Positions 9,485 to 17,772 are shown, counted from the stretch's first letter. The stretch is 64,000 nucleotides of DNA from Mycobacterium sp. D16R12 (GCF_002013465.1 NZ_MAFC01000028.1:1-64000); one strand, 5' to 3'. Notes: generated from the letters alone by a model not told the origin. Translations and numbers: made by a program.

Positions 9485-9503
9485 TTAGGCTAGCCTAAAC
9501 TAA
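9485..9503 (+). promoter_or_regulatory. IdeR-type iron box upstream of the siderophore-interacting protein gene
   Basis: TTAGGCTAGCCTAAACTAA matches 17 of 19 positions of the IdeR consensus and is an almost perfect dyad. It lies 30 bases before the ATG of the flavin reductase gene, where a bound repressor would cover the promoter. Low iron should therefore induce that gene divergently from eccA3. Confidence 0.8.
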
Positions 9504-9533
9504 AAGTGTCTTCAGCGAATCGAGGAGGGTGTA

Positions 9534-10247
9534 ATGCCGAACACAGTGACGCAACCGACACGTGGATGGCAGGGCACGGTTCTCAAATTGTTCCGGGCCG
9601 GTGACTACCAGCTAACTTTGACGGCCCGGCATGAGCTAACCGATCAGTATCTGAGGCTCAGCTTCTCGGCGGGCGGTCTGCTGCAGGGCCGTGGCGTTCA
9701 TCCGACCATGTGGATCCGCTTGTGGTTCTCGGATGGGGAGAAGCTGCACCAGCGGGGATACACGCTCGTCAACCCCGATCCACAGGCCGATACCGTCGAT
9801 ATCGAGTTCGCACTGCACGACGGGCTGGCAGCCCGTTGGGCACAGTCCGCCCAGGTCGGCGACACCATCGAGGCGACGGTGCTGGGCAGTCACTTCGAGC
9901 TCCCCGATCCGGCTCCCGATGGATACGTGATCGTCGGTGATACCGCATCGCTGCCCGCGATCAACTCCCTGCTGGCGGCGATCGGCGACAGCTCGGCGAC
10001 GGTGTTTTTGGAGGCCGCGCACGAGAGCGATAAGACACTGCCGGTCGGTGCGGACGTGGTCTGGGTAGATCGCGATGGCGAACGTTCACTCGCCGATGTC
10101 GTCCGTGAGGCGGCCTTCGATGCCCCCGAGTTCTTCGGGTGGGTGGCATGCGATACCCGGACCACGCGCGAGGTCTCGCACGTCCTCAAGGACTACTACG
10201 GCATCCCGCGCAGGTCGATCAAGGCTCAGGCTTACTGGATGGCCTAA
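9534..10247 (+). CDS. Siderophore-interacting FAD-dependent reductase (SIP/ViuB family)
   Basis: A 237-residue cytosolic ferric-siderophore reductase of the SIP family, which uses FAD to release iron from an imported siderophore. The N-terminal beta-barrel FAD domain contains the flavin-binding segment RGYTLVNP (about residues 76-83). The C-terminal SIP half has GYVIVGDTASLPAINSLLAA and ends in the family's typical AYW-hydrophobic tail (KAQAYWMA). It resembles the N-terminal domain of IrtA encoded in this window. The ATG follows a strong GAGGAGG site and an iron box. A ferric-mycobactin substrate is inferred from the neighbouring mbt and irt genes. Confidence 0.92.
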   Translation: MPNTVTQPTRGWQGTVLKLFRAGDYQLTLTARHELTDQYLRLSFSAGGLLQGRGVHPTMWIRLWFSDGEKLHQRGYTLVNPDPQADTVDIEFALHDGLAARWAQSAQVGDTIEATVLGSHFELPDPAPDGYVIVGDTASLPAINSLLAAIGDSSATVFLEAAHESDKTLPVGADVVWVDRDGERSLADVVREAAFDAPEFFGWVACDTRTTREVSHVLKDYYGIPRRSIKAQAYWMA

Positions 10248-10279
10248 GGGAAACGGCCTGATCGAACGATCGATTCCTG

Positions 10280-10606
10280 CTACGACGCGAGCCGCAGCCG
10301 TGGCATCTGCCTACCCGCGGCGTCCAGGATGGTGGTGACGGTGCCGAAGCGGTCCGTGGCGCGTCGGCAGAGCTCGCGCAGCTGACGCGGGTCGCTGGCA
10401 TCGGCGGCGATGGCCATCACCTGATCTGCCCCGTAGCCGTGGAGCATCCTCGTCAGATCGGTGGCGTGTCTGCCACAGACGACGACCCGATGCCCGTTGC
10501 GGACCAGAATCCGGACGATCTCACGCCCGCTGGGGTCATCGGCATTGAGGACGACAACAACATCGGGTGCCGAGTTGTCGGTGCCGGAGGCTGCGTTGTG
10601 GTGCAT
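10280..10606 (-). CDS. Small Rossmann-like protein (SDR-like N-terminal fragment)
   Basis: A 108-residue protein that resembles the first half of a short-chain dehydrogenase: a beta strand (VVVVLNADD), an alternating alpha/beta pattern with VVVCGRHATDL, an acidic AADASDP segment and a DRFGTVTTILDAAG strand. The glycine-rich TGxxxGxG cofactor motif is replaced by ADDPSGRE, and the Tyr-x3-Lys catalytic pair is absent because the protein stops first. It is therefore unlikely to be a working dehydrogenase. The frame is open upstream to 10891, but that extension is Arg/Pro-rich and looks non-coding, so I start at ATG 10606. It is convergent with the flavin reductase gene. Function unknown. Confidence 0.6.
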   Translation of the reverse strand: MHHNAASGTDNSAPDVVVVLNADDPSGREIVRILVRNGHRVVVCGRHATDLTRMLHGYGADQVMAIAADASDPRQLRELCRRATDRFGTVTTILDAAGRQMPRLRLAS

Positions 10607-10956
10607 GTCCCTATTGAGCCAGCGATTCCTGGGGGCCGGATGTGAGCGCCATGTGGATTGCTTGGATGACCTCCGCTGATGGTTCGATTCACGCCGAGTC
10701 GGCGGGTCCGGCGGCACGCGCCTTCGTGGAGTGGGCCCGCCCCGTTCTCCAACGGCCGTTCCGATCACCTTGAATCCAATCCGGGCCGTTGCGCGGCGGT
10801 GGCGCAATGGCGCACATCCGACGATGCGTAGCAGGTAGGAGTGGGGTCGGGACCGGCGCAATGAAGCAGACCTGACAGATATCGATTTCATTGGCCGGAC
10901 GGCCGCTGAGCTGGCCTTTAGCGTGTTGGCGAGGTTGTCTCACGTCAGGAGAACTC
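10607..10956. other. Intergenic region between the small Rossmann-like gene and the GntR gene
   Basis: This 350-base divergent region holds no gene I can support. It should contain the promoters of both flanking genes. The one visible element is a short dyad, GGCCG-ga-CGGCC at 10893-10904, about 50 bases before the GntR start. It is too GC-rich to call an operator with any confidence. No iron box is present. Confidence 0.5.
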
Positions 10957-11700
10957 GTGGCCGCTGTCGAGCCCACACCGTTACGCCGTCCGCGCGCCGA
11001 CCAGGCGCGGCTGGTCGCCGACGTGCTGCGCCACCAAATCCACGCCGGGGGATACACCGACGGCGGCCTGCCGAGCGAACAGGAACTGGCCGGGGAGTTC
11101 TTCGTGTCCCGCAACACGGTCCGAGAGGCGCTGACGACGCTGAAGGAAGAAGGCCTCATCGAACGTGGACCTCGTACCGGTACTCACGTTGCGTTGCGCA
11201 AGTACGAGCACGGATTGGATGCGTTGCTCGGGCTGAAGGAGACGTTCAAGGGATACGGCGAGGTCTGGAACGAGGTTCGCGTAATCCAGGAGGTGAACGC
11301 GCCCCCGGCGGTCGCGCACAGGCTGCGGCTTGAGCCCGGCGCCCGCGTCATCTTCATCGAGCGGCTGCGCTATCTCGGCGATCTGCCGCTGAGCCTGGAC
11401 AAGACCTATCTCACCGCCGATGTGGGGGAGGCGGTCATCGAGCACCAGCTCGAGACCAATGACGTCTTCGCACTGATCGAACAGGTGACTGGGCGCAGGT
11501 TGGGTTCGGCCAATCTGGCCCTGGAAGCCGTTGCGGCGGACTCGCATTCGGCCGCGACATTGCAAGTGCCCGACAGCGCGCCGCTACTGCTGCTGGAGCG
11601 ACTGACCCACCTCGACGACGGGACCCCCGTCGACCTCGAGTACATCCGGATGCGCGGTGATCGAATCACATTGCGCAGCAACCTATTAAGGGATATCTGA
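10957..11700 (+). CDS. GntR-family regulator, HutC subfamily (HTH plus UTRA)
   Basis: A 247-residue transcription factor. The N-terminal winged helix-turn-helix includes GGLPSEQELAGEFFVSRNTVREAL, the hallmark of GntR proteins. The rest is a UTRA ligand-binding domain (from about residue 85) with the usual ERLRYLGDLPLSLDKTYL-like strand. UTRA regulators usually bind a small metabolite related to the pathway they control. GTG 10957 is chosen because AGGAG lies 5 bases upstream; the frame is open further but lacks such a site. It is followed after 8 bases by the ferredoxin gene and looks like the first gene of the operon ending at 17673, so it probably autoregulates. Confidence 0.9.
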   Translation: MAAVEPTPLRRPRADQARLVADVLRHQIHAGGYTDGGLPSEQELAGEFFVSRNTVREALTTLKEEGLIERGPRTGTHVALRKYEHGLDALLGLKETFKGYGEVWNEVRVIQEVNAPPAVAHRLRLEPGARVIFIERLRYLGDLPLSLDKTYLTADVGEAVIEHQLETNDVFALIEQVTGRRLGSANLALEAVAADSHSAATLQVPDSAPLLLLERLTHLDDGTPVDLEYIRMRGDRITLRSNLLRDI

Positions 11701-11708
11701 GGACTCTC

Positions 11709-11936
11709 ATGACATTGGTCAACAATCGCATCGACGTTCCGGTCACCATCGACGAATCGCTATGTATCGATGGCTGCACCCTGTGCGTGGACATCTGCCC
11801 GCTGGATTCGCTTGCTATCAATCCAGAAAACGGCAAGGCCTTCATGCACGTCGACGAGTGCTGGTACTGCGGGCCTTGCGCGGCTCGCTGTCCTACCGGT
11901 GCCGTCACCGTCAACATGCCCTATCTACTCCGTTAA
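11709..11936 (+). CDS. Two-cluster [4Fe-4S] ferredoxin, AprB-like
   Basis: A 75-residue iron-sulfur protein with two complete cysteine sets: C19-x3-C23-x2-C26-x3-C30-P and C51-x2-C54-x2-C57-x3-C61-P. The second set, CWYCGPCAARCPTGAV, resembles the corresponding part of adenylylsulfate reductase beta subunit (AprB), including the Trp after the first Cys. It lacks AprB's C-terminal tail. The likely role is electron transfer to or from the AprA-like flavoprotein encoded at the end of the same operon. There are 8 bases to the GntR gene and 13 to the lipoprotein gene. Confidence 0.93.
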   Translation: MTLVNNRIDVPVTIDESLCIDGCTLCVDICPLDSLAINPENGKAFMHVDECWYCGPCAARCPTGAVTVNMPYLLR

Positions 11937-11949
11937 GTCAGGACAGCTC

Positions 11950-13347
11950 ATGAAGAGAACAGCCCTTCTCTCCGCTTTGCTTCTCACCCTCGTCACCGGC
12001 TGCTCGCTGGACTCGGGGTCCGGTTCGGCCAACGAGGTGACCGTCGTTGTCGGATATCAGTCGAAGACCATCAATACGGTGACCGCCGGTACGCTGCTGC
12101 GTGCCCAGGGGTACCTGGAGAAGCGGCTCGCTGCGGCCGGTTCGCGCACCGGAAACAAGTACACCGTGCAGTGGCAGGACTACGACACCGGAGCGCCGAT
12201 CACCGCACAGATGCTCGCGGAGAAGATCGACATCGGTTCGATGGGCGATTACCCGTTGCTGATCAATGGGTCCAAGACCCAGGCCAATGAGAAGGCACGC
12301 ACCGAGCTGGTATCGATCACTGGGTACAACGCCAAGGGTGCACTCAACATGGTTGTGGTGCCGCCGAATTCGCCGATCACCACCCTTCCCGAACTGAAGG
12401 ACAAGAAGGTGTCCGCGAGTGTGGGCTCGGCGGGGCATGGCACATTGGTGCGCGCGCTGCGCAACGACGGTCTGGACCCGGTCAAGGATGTCGAGGTGCT
12501 GAACCAGCAGCCACAGGTTGGTGCCTCGGCATTGGAATCCGGTCAGGTGCAGGCGTTGTCACAGTTCGTGGCCTGGCCGGGCCTGCTGGTCTTTCAGAAG
12601 AAGGCCAAGCTCCTCTTTGACGGTGCCGAACTCGATGTTCCGACCTTCCACGGTGTGGTGGTGCGCCGCGACTACGCCAAGCAACATCCGGAGGTGCTCG
12701 ATGCCTTCTTGCAGGCTCAGCTGGACGCGACTGATTTCATCCACGAAAAGTCTCTCGAGGCGGCTCGCATCGTGGCCGAGGGCAGCGGCCTGCCTCAGGA
12801 AGTGGTGTACCTCTACAACGGGCCGGGTGGCACGTCGTTCGACGCCACCCTCAAGCCCTCACTCATCGAGGCATTCAAGAGCGATGTGCCCTATCTGAAA
12901 TCGATCGGGGACTTCGCAGATCTGAACATCGACGAGTTTGTGCAGGATGGCCCGCTGCGTCAGGTCTACGCGACGCGTGCGAAGAATTACGAGACCGAGT
13001 TGGCCGCCAAGGTCAACCCGCTGGTGCTGCACCCGGCCGACGGTGCAGATCCGGTTCGTGCCGCCGAGATATGGTTCGACGGTAAGGATTCCACGCAGGT
13101 GTACGCCACCCCGCAGGAGCTGTTGAAGGCCGTCAACGCCGCCAACGCGGCGGGCCAAAAGGTCCGCGCCGCCTACGTCGCCGATACCGAACTGGGCACT
13201 CGATGGTTCGCCGACCACGCCTGGTGGGTCCGGGATTCGGCGGGGTTGCACCCGTTCACCACGAGCGCGGGCGCTAGCCGATATATCTCCACCCACCCCG
13301 GCGCCACTTCTCTGGATTACCCGCAGGCACTGGCGGCGGCATCGTGA
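11950..13347 (+). CDS. ABC transporter substrate-binding lipoprotein (sulfonate/nitrate/taurine type)
   Basis: A 465-residue lipoprotein with signal peptide and lipobox (LVTGC, lipidated Cys18). The body resembles SsuA/TauA/NrtA-type periplasmic-binding proteins: a VVGYQSKTINTV opening, QMLAEKIDIGSMGDYPLL and AGHGTLVRALRNDGLDPVKDVEV are characteristic of the fold. Binding proteins of this class are usually near 320 residues, so this one carries about 130 extra C-terminal residues of unclear role. The start at ATG 11950 is chosen because the upstream in-frame extension overlaps the ferredoxin gene and lacks a signal peptide. Its stop overlaps the permease start. The ligand is unknown; a sulfonate or small acid is the family expectation. 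Confidence 0.88.
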   Translation: MKRTALLSALLLTLVTGCSLDSGSGSANEVTVVVGYQSKTINTVTAGTLLRAQGYLEKRLAAAGSRTGNKYTVQWQDYDTGAPITAQMLAEKIDIGSMGDYPLLINGSKTQANEKARTELVSITGYNAKGALNMVVVPPNSPITTLPELKDKKVSASVGSAGHGTLVRALRNDGLDPVKDVEVLNQQPQVGASALESGQVQALSQFVAWPGLLVFQKKAKLLFDGAELDVPTFHGVVVRRDYAKQHPEVLDAFLQAQLDATDFIHEKSLEAARIVAEGSGLPQEVVYLYNGPGGTSFDATLKPSLIEAFKSDVPYLKSIGDFADLNIDEFVQDGPLRQVYATRAKNYETELAAKVNPLVLHPADGADPVRAAEIWFDGKDSTQVYATPQELLKAVNAANAAGQKVRAAYVADTELGTRWFADHAWWVRDSAGLHPFTTSAGASRYISTHPGATSLDYPQALAAAS

Positions 13348-14222
13348 GTAGCCTGCCGATTCTGGAGGCCAGACCGCGAACGGTCGCGGTTGTCCCTGCC
13401 GAGGGGCAGGCGGATGTGGCTGCGAATCCCCGGCGACAGGGTTCGCGATATCTCGCCTGGGGCATCCGCGCCTCGTCCGTGGCTACTGCCGTGCTGCTCT
13501 GGCAGCTCTTGACGGCCAACAAGGTGCGGTTCGGGCTGCGATTCGACACCCTTCCCACGGTCACCGAGATCGTCTCCGCGCTCGCTAAGCGCATTGGTAC
13601 CGAACAATATTGGCTAGATCTCGGCCAGTCCACCATCCGGATCCTCACCGGGTTCGGCCTCGCCGCCGTGCTCGGTGTCATCACAGGTATCTGGCTGGGA
13701 CGCTCCCTGCTATTCGCGAACATCTTTGGCCCGCTTACCGAATTGGCCCGCCCGATTCCGGCGATCGCGATCGTGCCCGTGGCTATCCTATTGTTTCCCA
13801 GCGACGAGGCCGGGATCGTGTTCATAACCTTCCTGGCGGCCTATTTCCCCATCATGGTGAGTACGCGCCACGCGGTGCGCGCGCTCCCCACGCTGTGGGA
13901 GGAATCGGTCCGCACCCTGGGAGGTGGCCGCTGGGATGTGCTGTTGCGAGTGGTGTTGCCGGGCAGCCTTCCCGGCGTGTTCGGCGGGCTGTCCGTCGGC
14001 ATCGGCGTGGCCTGGATATGTGTGATCTCCGCCGAAATGATCTCGGGTCGTTTGGGAGTCGGATATCGGACCTGGCAGTCCTACACGGTGTTGGCATACC
14101 CGGACGTGTTCGTCGGAATCATCACCATCGGGGTTCTCGGCTTCCTGACCTCGGCTGCTGTCGAGCTGGTCGGGCGCCGGGTGACGCGGTGGCTGCCCCG
14201 CGCGGAGGAGGCGCGCTCATGA
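13344..14222 (+). CDS. ABC transporter permease (SsuC/TauC type)
   Basis: A 292-residue integral membrane protein with about six hydrophobic helices and the BPD_transp_1 EAA loop (EESVRTLGGGRWDVLLRVVLPGSLPG) near residues 190-216, which contacts the ATPase. The GTG start overlaps the lipoprotein stop, and the stop overlaps the ATPase start as ATGA. With the flanking genes it forms a complete importer. The family handles sulfonates, taurine, nitrate, cyanate and pyrimidine precursors, so the substrate cannot be read from this gene alone. Confidence 0.92.
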   Translation: MSSLPILEARPRTVAVVPAEGQADVAANPRRQGSRYLAWGIRASSVATAVLLWQLLTANKVRFGLRFDTLPTVTEIVSALAKRIGTEQYWLDLGQSTIRILTGFGLAAVLGVITGIWLGRSLLFANIFGPLTELARPIPAIAIVPVAILLFPSDEAGIVFITFLAAYFPIMVSTRHAVRALPTLWEESVRTLGGGRWDVLLRVVLPGSLPGVFGGLSVGIGVAWICVISAEMISGRLGVGYRTWQSYTVLAYPDVFVGIITIGVLGFLTSAAVELVGRRVTRWLPRAEEARS

Positions 14223-14962
14223 GTGCCTCAACACTCGTTCTCGACGCGGTCACCCTGGGCTATGGCGGCCGTACTGTGGTGGACCGCCTCAGCCTGACCG
14301 TGCGTCCCGCCGAGATCCTGGTCCTCACCGGGCCCTCGGGCTGCGGAAAGTCCACCGTGCTACGCGCGCTCGCCGGGCTGCTCCCGCCGGATTCCGGCAC
14401 CATCCGCGCCGATGGCGAGAGGGTTGTCACCACCTCACGACATCGGGCCATGGTGTTCCAGGACAACGCGTTGTTGCCCTGGCGCACTGTGCAATCGAAT
14501 GTAGAGCTGGCGCTCAGGCTGGGCGGTGTGCCTCGTGCGGGGCGGCGTGCGGCGGCGCAGACCTGGATCGACGACGTGGGCCTGACCGGGTTCGAGGACT
14601 ACCTGCCCAAGAGCCTCTCGGGCGGTATGCGCCAACGTGTCCAGCTGGCCCGCGGCTTGGCGGGTGCTCCGCGCGCGGTCATGATGGACGAGCCATTCGG
14701 AGCGCTCGATGCCCAGACTCGTGCCAGCATGCAGCGCCTGTTGATCGATACCTGGCGCAGTCATCCGACCACGGTGGTGTTCGTGACACACGATGTCGAC
14801 GAGGCATTACTGCTCGGAGACCGAATCGCGGTCCTGGGCCGGGCCGGCCACCCGCTGCGCGCACTACTGGATGTTCCCAGCCCTCGCGAGCCCGACAGCG
14901 ATCGGAGCGCGCTGCGCACTGAAATTCTTGCCGCACTGAATAATACGGAGCTTGTTAACTGA
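14219..14962 (+). CDS. ABC transporter ATP-binding protein (SsuB/TauB type)
   Basis: A 247-residue ATPase with Walker A GPSGCGKST (about residues 39-47), Q-loop VFQDNALLPW, signature LSGGMRQR, Walker B VMMDEPFGALD and switch HD (VFVTHDVDEA). The NALLPW sequence after the Q-loop is typical of the sulfonate/nitrate/taurine importer group. The start at ATG 14219 follows from the ATGA overlap with the permease stop; the frame is open further upstream inside the permease gene, which I treat as shadow. The stop overlaps the start of the flavoprotein gene by one base, so importer and oxidoreductase are translated together. Confidence 0.94.
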   Translation: MSASTLVLDAVTLGYGGRTVVDRLSLTVRPAEILVLTGPSGCGKSTVLRALAGLLPPDSGTIRADGERVVTTSRHRAMVFQDNALLPWRTVQSNVELALRLGGVPRAGRRAAAQTWIDDVGLTGFEDYLPKSLSGGMRQRVQLARGLAGAPRAVMMDEPFGALDAQTRASMQRLLIDTWRSHPTTVVFVTHDVDEALLLGDRIAVLGRAGHPLRALLDVPSPREPDSDRSALRTEILAALNNTELVN

Positions 14963-17673
14963 TGCAGATCCCTGAACTCGATAGCGCCGTCCGTCTGGAC
15001 TGTGACGTCCTAGTGATCGGCGGCGGAACTGCCGGGACCATGGCGGCACTCACGGCAGCCGAGAATGGCGCCCAGGTGATCCTTCTGGAGAAGGCGCATG
15101 TGCGGCACTCCGGTGCGCTGGCAATGGGTATGGACGGTGTGAACAACGCCGTCATACCGGGCAAGGCCGAACCGGAGGATTACGTCGCGGAGATCACCCG
15201 CGCCAACGATGGGATCGTGAACCAGCGCACTGTGTACCAAACCGCCACACGCGGATTCGCAATGGTGCAGCGCCTCGAACGCTACGGGGTCAAGTTCGAG
15301 AAGGACGAGCACGGCGAGTACGCGGTGCGACGTGTCCATCGATCGGGCGCCTATGTGCTGCCGATGCCGGAGGGCAAGGACGTCAAGAAGGCGCTGTACC
15401 GCGTGCTGCGGCAGAAGTCGATGCGCGAGAAGATTCGCATCGAAAACCGTGTCATGCCGGTGCGTGTCCTCACCGAAGACCTGGGTGTGGGAACCGACGG
15501 GATATCGAGGCGCCGGGCGATTGGTGCTGCGGGTTTCAACACCCGCAGCGGTGAGTTCGTCACGGTCGGCGCGAAGGCGGTGATTCTGGCGACCGGGCCG
15601 TGCGGTCGCCTGGGTCTGCCGGCATCCGGTTATCTGTATGGCACCTACGAGAATCCGACCAACGCGGGGGACGGGTACGCGATGGCGTACCACGCCGGGG
15701 CTGAACTATCGGGGATCGAATGCTTCCAGATCAACCCGCTGATCAAGGATTACAACGGTCCCGCGTGCGCGTATGTGGCGAACCCCTTTGGCGGCTACCA
15801 GGTGAATGCCCAAGGGGAGCGTTTCGTCGACTCCGACTACTGGTCCGGCCAGATGATGTCGGAGGTCAAGAACGAAATCGAGTCCGCGCGCGGTCCCATC
15901 TATCTCAAGGTGACCCACCTGCCGGATGAGACGTTGACGGCGTTGGAGAGCATCCTGCACACCACCGAGCGGCCCACCCGTGGCACGTTCCACGCCAATC
16001 GCGGGCATGACTACCGCACCCACGATATCGAGATGCATATCTCCGAGATCGGCCTGTGCAGCGGTCATTCCGCATCAGGGGTGTGGGTGGACGAGCATGC
16101 CCGTACCACGGTCCCTGGCCTGTATGCGGCGGGGGATCTGGCGTGCGTGCCGCACAACTACATGATCGGCGCCTTTGTGTACGGGGATCTAGCCGGTGAG
16201 CACGCGGCCTCGATACTCTCGAAAACACCCACACCGCTGGAGTTCCCGGTTGACCAGGTCAAGGAGGCGCACGAGCTGATCTACCGCCCGCTGCGCCATC
16301 CGGACGGCCCGCCGCAGCCTCAGGTCGAGTACAAGCTCCGCCGGTTCGTCAACGACTATGTGGCCCCTCCGAAGACGGCGGCCAAGCTGTCACTGGCCGT
16401 GCAGACATTCGAGCGGATGGCCGAAGAGGTGGGTCAGATCGGCGCGCGCACTCCCCATGAACTGATGCGGGCGGCCGAGGTGTCGTTCATCAGAGACTGT
16501 GCCGAAATGGCGGCACGTTCGTCATTGACCCGTACCGAATCGAGGTGGGGCCTCTACCACGACAGAGCGGACCTGCCGGACCGTGACGACGCGAATTGGC
16601 GTTATCACTTGAACCTGCGCAAGGCCGTCGACGGTGGCATGGATTTCGTGAAACGGCCCGTTGCACCGTATTTCGTTCCGGTTCCAGGTCTCGACGACCT
16701 GCCGTCGGGCGAGACTGATCCGATCCCGGTGCATCAGCCCGAACTGATGGGCGGGAAAGCGCCGGCCGCCCGGATCTCGAACGTGATCGCCGCGGAAGCC
16801 GAACAGCCGCCGTCCCCGCGGATCGCCGCGGTGCTCTCGCTGGAGGCTCCCACCGTCGAGGAACTGGGGCAGTACCTCACCGATGGCGATCCGGGCGTGC
16901 GCCGCACCGCGATCGCATCGCTCACCGAGCACATACCTGCGGGTTACGAGAATGCCTTGCTGAATGCTTTGGGGGACAGCGATCCGTCCGTGCGTCGCAC
17001 CGCGGCCGATGGAGTGCGCGAGCTCGTGGAGGTCCTCGAGGACCCCGCCGCGATCCGCGATCACGTCAGCACTTCCGACCCCTTGGTGCGCAGCACCGCG
17101 CTGTATGTGGCGAGCGCGCGGAAGGTCGGTGATCCGATCGCATATGTGGCGGCCGTGCGCGACTCCGATCATCGAGTCCGCATCGAGGCTGTGCGCGCCC
17201 TGGTGTCCGTGGACGATGCGGTGTCCATTGCCACTGCCGCCGGGGATGAAAACCGTGAGGTTCGTATTGCCGTGGCCAATGGACTTGCGAAGTTGGCTGC
17301 CGGTGGTGCGACGGTGCGGGTGCTGGTGCGTGATCGTGACCCGCTGGTCCGGGCCGCGGCGTTGACGGCGGTGGGTGCGTTGGGCGTCGACGATCAGATT
17401 CTTGACGCCGTTGAGGAGGCGCTGAAGGCTCCGGCCTGGCAGATCCGTCAGGGTGCGGTGCGCGCCCTGGCCGGAGCACACCCGGGGCAGGCCGTGCCGC
17501 CGCTGGCGCGCGCGTTGGATGATCCGCATCTGGATGTACGCAAGTCGGCCGTGTTGAGCCTGAGCCAATGGGCCTCGACCGAGCCTGATGTTCGTGAGGC
17601 ACTGACCGGCGCGTTGCAAGATGGCGACGCAGATGTGAGAGCCTATGCGCGACAAGCACTTGCGGCCGGCTGA
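14962..17673 (+). CDS. AprA-like FAD oxidoreductase fused to HEAT-type repeats
   Basis: A 903-residue protein. Residues of about 1-560 are a fumarate reductase/AprA-type flavoprotein: VLVIGGGTAGTMAAL binds the FAD dinucleotide, TNAGDGYAMAYHAGAEL and INPLIKDYNGPACAY resemble adenylylsulfate reductase alpha subunit, and GLYAAGDLACVPHNYMIG closes the FAD domain. A CSGHS segment fits the conserved active-site His of AprA. Residues of about 632-903 contain nine repeats of roughly 30 residues with the pattern D-x-D-x-x-V-R-x-x-A, as in HEAT/PBS-lyase repeats; I know of no AprA with such a tail. The ferredoxin of this operon is the likely electron partner. The imported compound may be its substrate. 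Reaction unknown: APS reduction, sulfite oxidation or reduction of an organic acid are all possible. Confidence 0.85.
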   Translation: MQIPELDSAVRLDCDVLVIGGGTAGTMAALTAAENGAQVILLEKAHVRHSGALAMGMDGVNNAVIPGKAEPEDYVAEITRANDGIVNQRTVYQTATRGFAMVQRLERYGVKFEKDEHGEYAVRRVHRSGAYVLPMPEGKDVKKALYRVLRQKSMREKIRIENRVMPVRVLTEDLGVGTDGISRRRAIGAAGFNTRSGEFVTVGAKAVILATGPCGRLGLPASGYLYGTYENPTNAGDGYAMAYHAGAELSGIECFQINPLIKDYNGPACAYVANPFGGYQVNAQGERFVDSDYWSGQMMSEVKNEIESARGPIYLKVTHLPDETLTALESILHTTERPTRGTFHANRGHDYRTHDIEMHISEIGLCSGHSASGVWVDEHARTTVPGLYAAGDLACVPHNYMIGAFVYGDLAGEHAASILSKTPTPLEFPVDQVKEAHELIYRPLRHPDGPPQPQVEYKLRRFVNDYVAPPKTAAKLSLAVQTFERMAEEVGQIGARTPHELMRAAEVSFIRDCAEMAARSSLTRTESRWGLYHDRADLPDRDDANWRYHLNLRKAVDGGMDFVKRPVAPYFVPVPGLDDLPSGETDPIPVHQPELMGGKAPAARISNVIAAEAEQPPSPRIAAVLSLEAPTVEELGQYLTDGDPGVRRTAIASLTEHIPAGYENALLNALGDSDPSVRRTAADGVRELVEVLEDPAAIRDHVSTSDPLVRSTALYVASARKVGDPIAYVAAVRDSDHRVRIEAVRALVSVDDAVSIATAAGDENREVRIAVANGLAKLAAGGATVRVLVRDRDPLVRAAALTAVGALGVDDQILDAVEEALKAPAWQIRQGAVRALAGAHPGQAVPPLARALDDPHLDVRKSAVLSLSQWASTEPDVREALTGALQDGDADVRAYARQALAAG

Positions 17674-17748
17674 CAGGAACGCCGAAGCATATTGGATGGG
17701 GCCTGGCAACGTGGCGGAGGTCATGTTACGGGCGGGTACCAGAGCCAC

Positions 17749-17767
17749 TTAGCGTAGGCTAGGCTTA
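17749..17767 (+). promoter_or_regulatory. IdeR-like iron box in front of mbtI
   Basis: TTAGCGTAGGCTAGGCTTA matches 15 of 19 positions of the IdeR consensus, with a well preserved core (TAGGCTA). It ends 5 bases before the GTG start of mbtI, so it must overlap the promoter or transcript start. Iron repression of salicylate synthesis is expected for mycobactin. Confidence 0.65.
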
Positions 17768-17772
17768 CTCGG

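Noticed and set aside
10607..10891. Upstream part of the 203-codon frame of the small Rossmann-like gene
   Set aside because: It is Arg/Pro-rich and lacks any link to the conserved part; treated as intergenic.
13610..14218. N-terminal extension of the ABC ATPase frame into the permease gene
   Set aside because: The translation is Arg/Pro-rich and unlike any ATPase; the ATPase domain begins at ATG 14219, which overlaps the permease stop as expected.
16522..17748. A 408-codon minus-strand frame opposite the HEAT repeats
   Set aside because: Repeated His/Arg-rich segments arise from the periodic codons of the plus-strand repeats; no independent protein family is visible.
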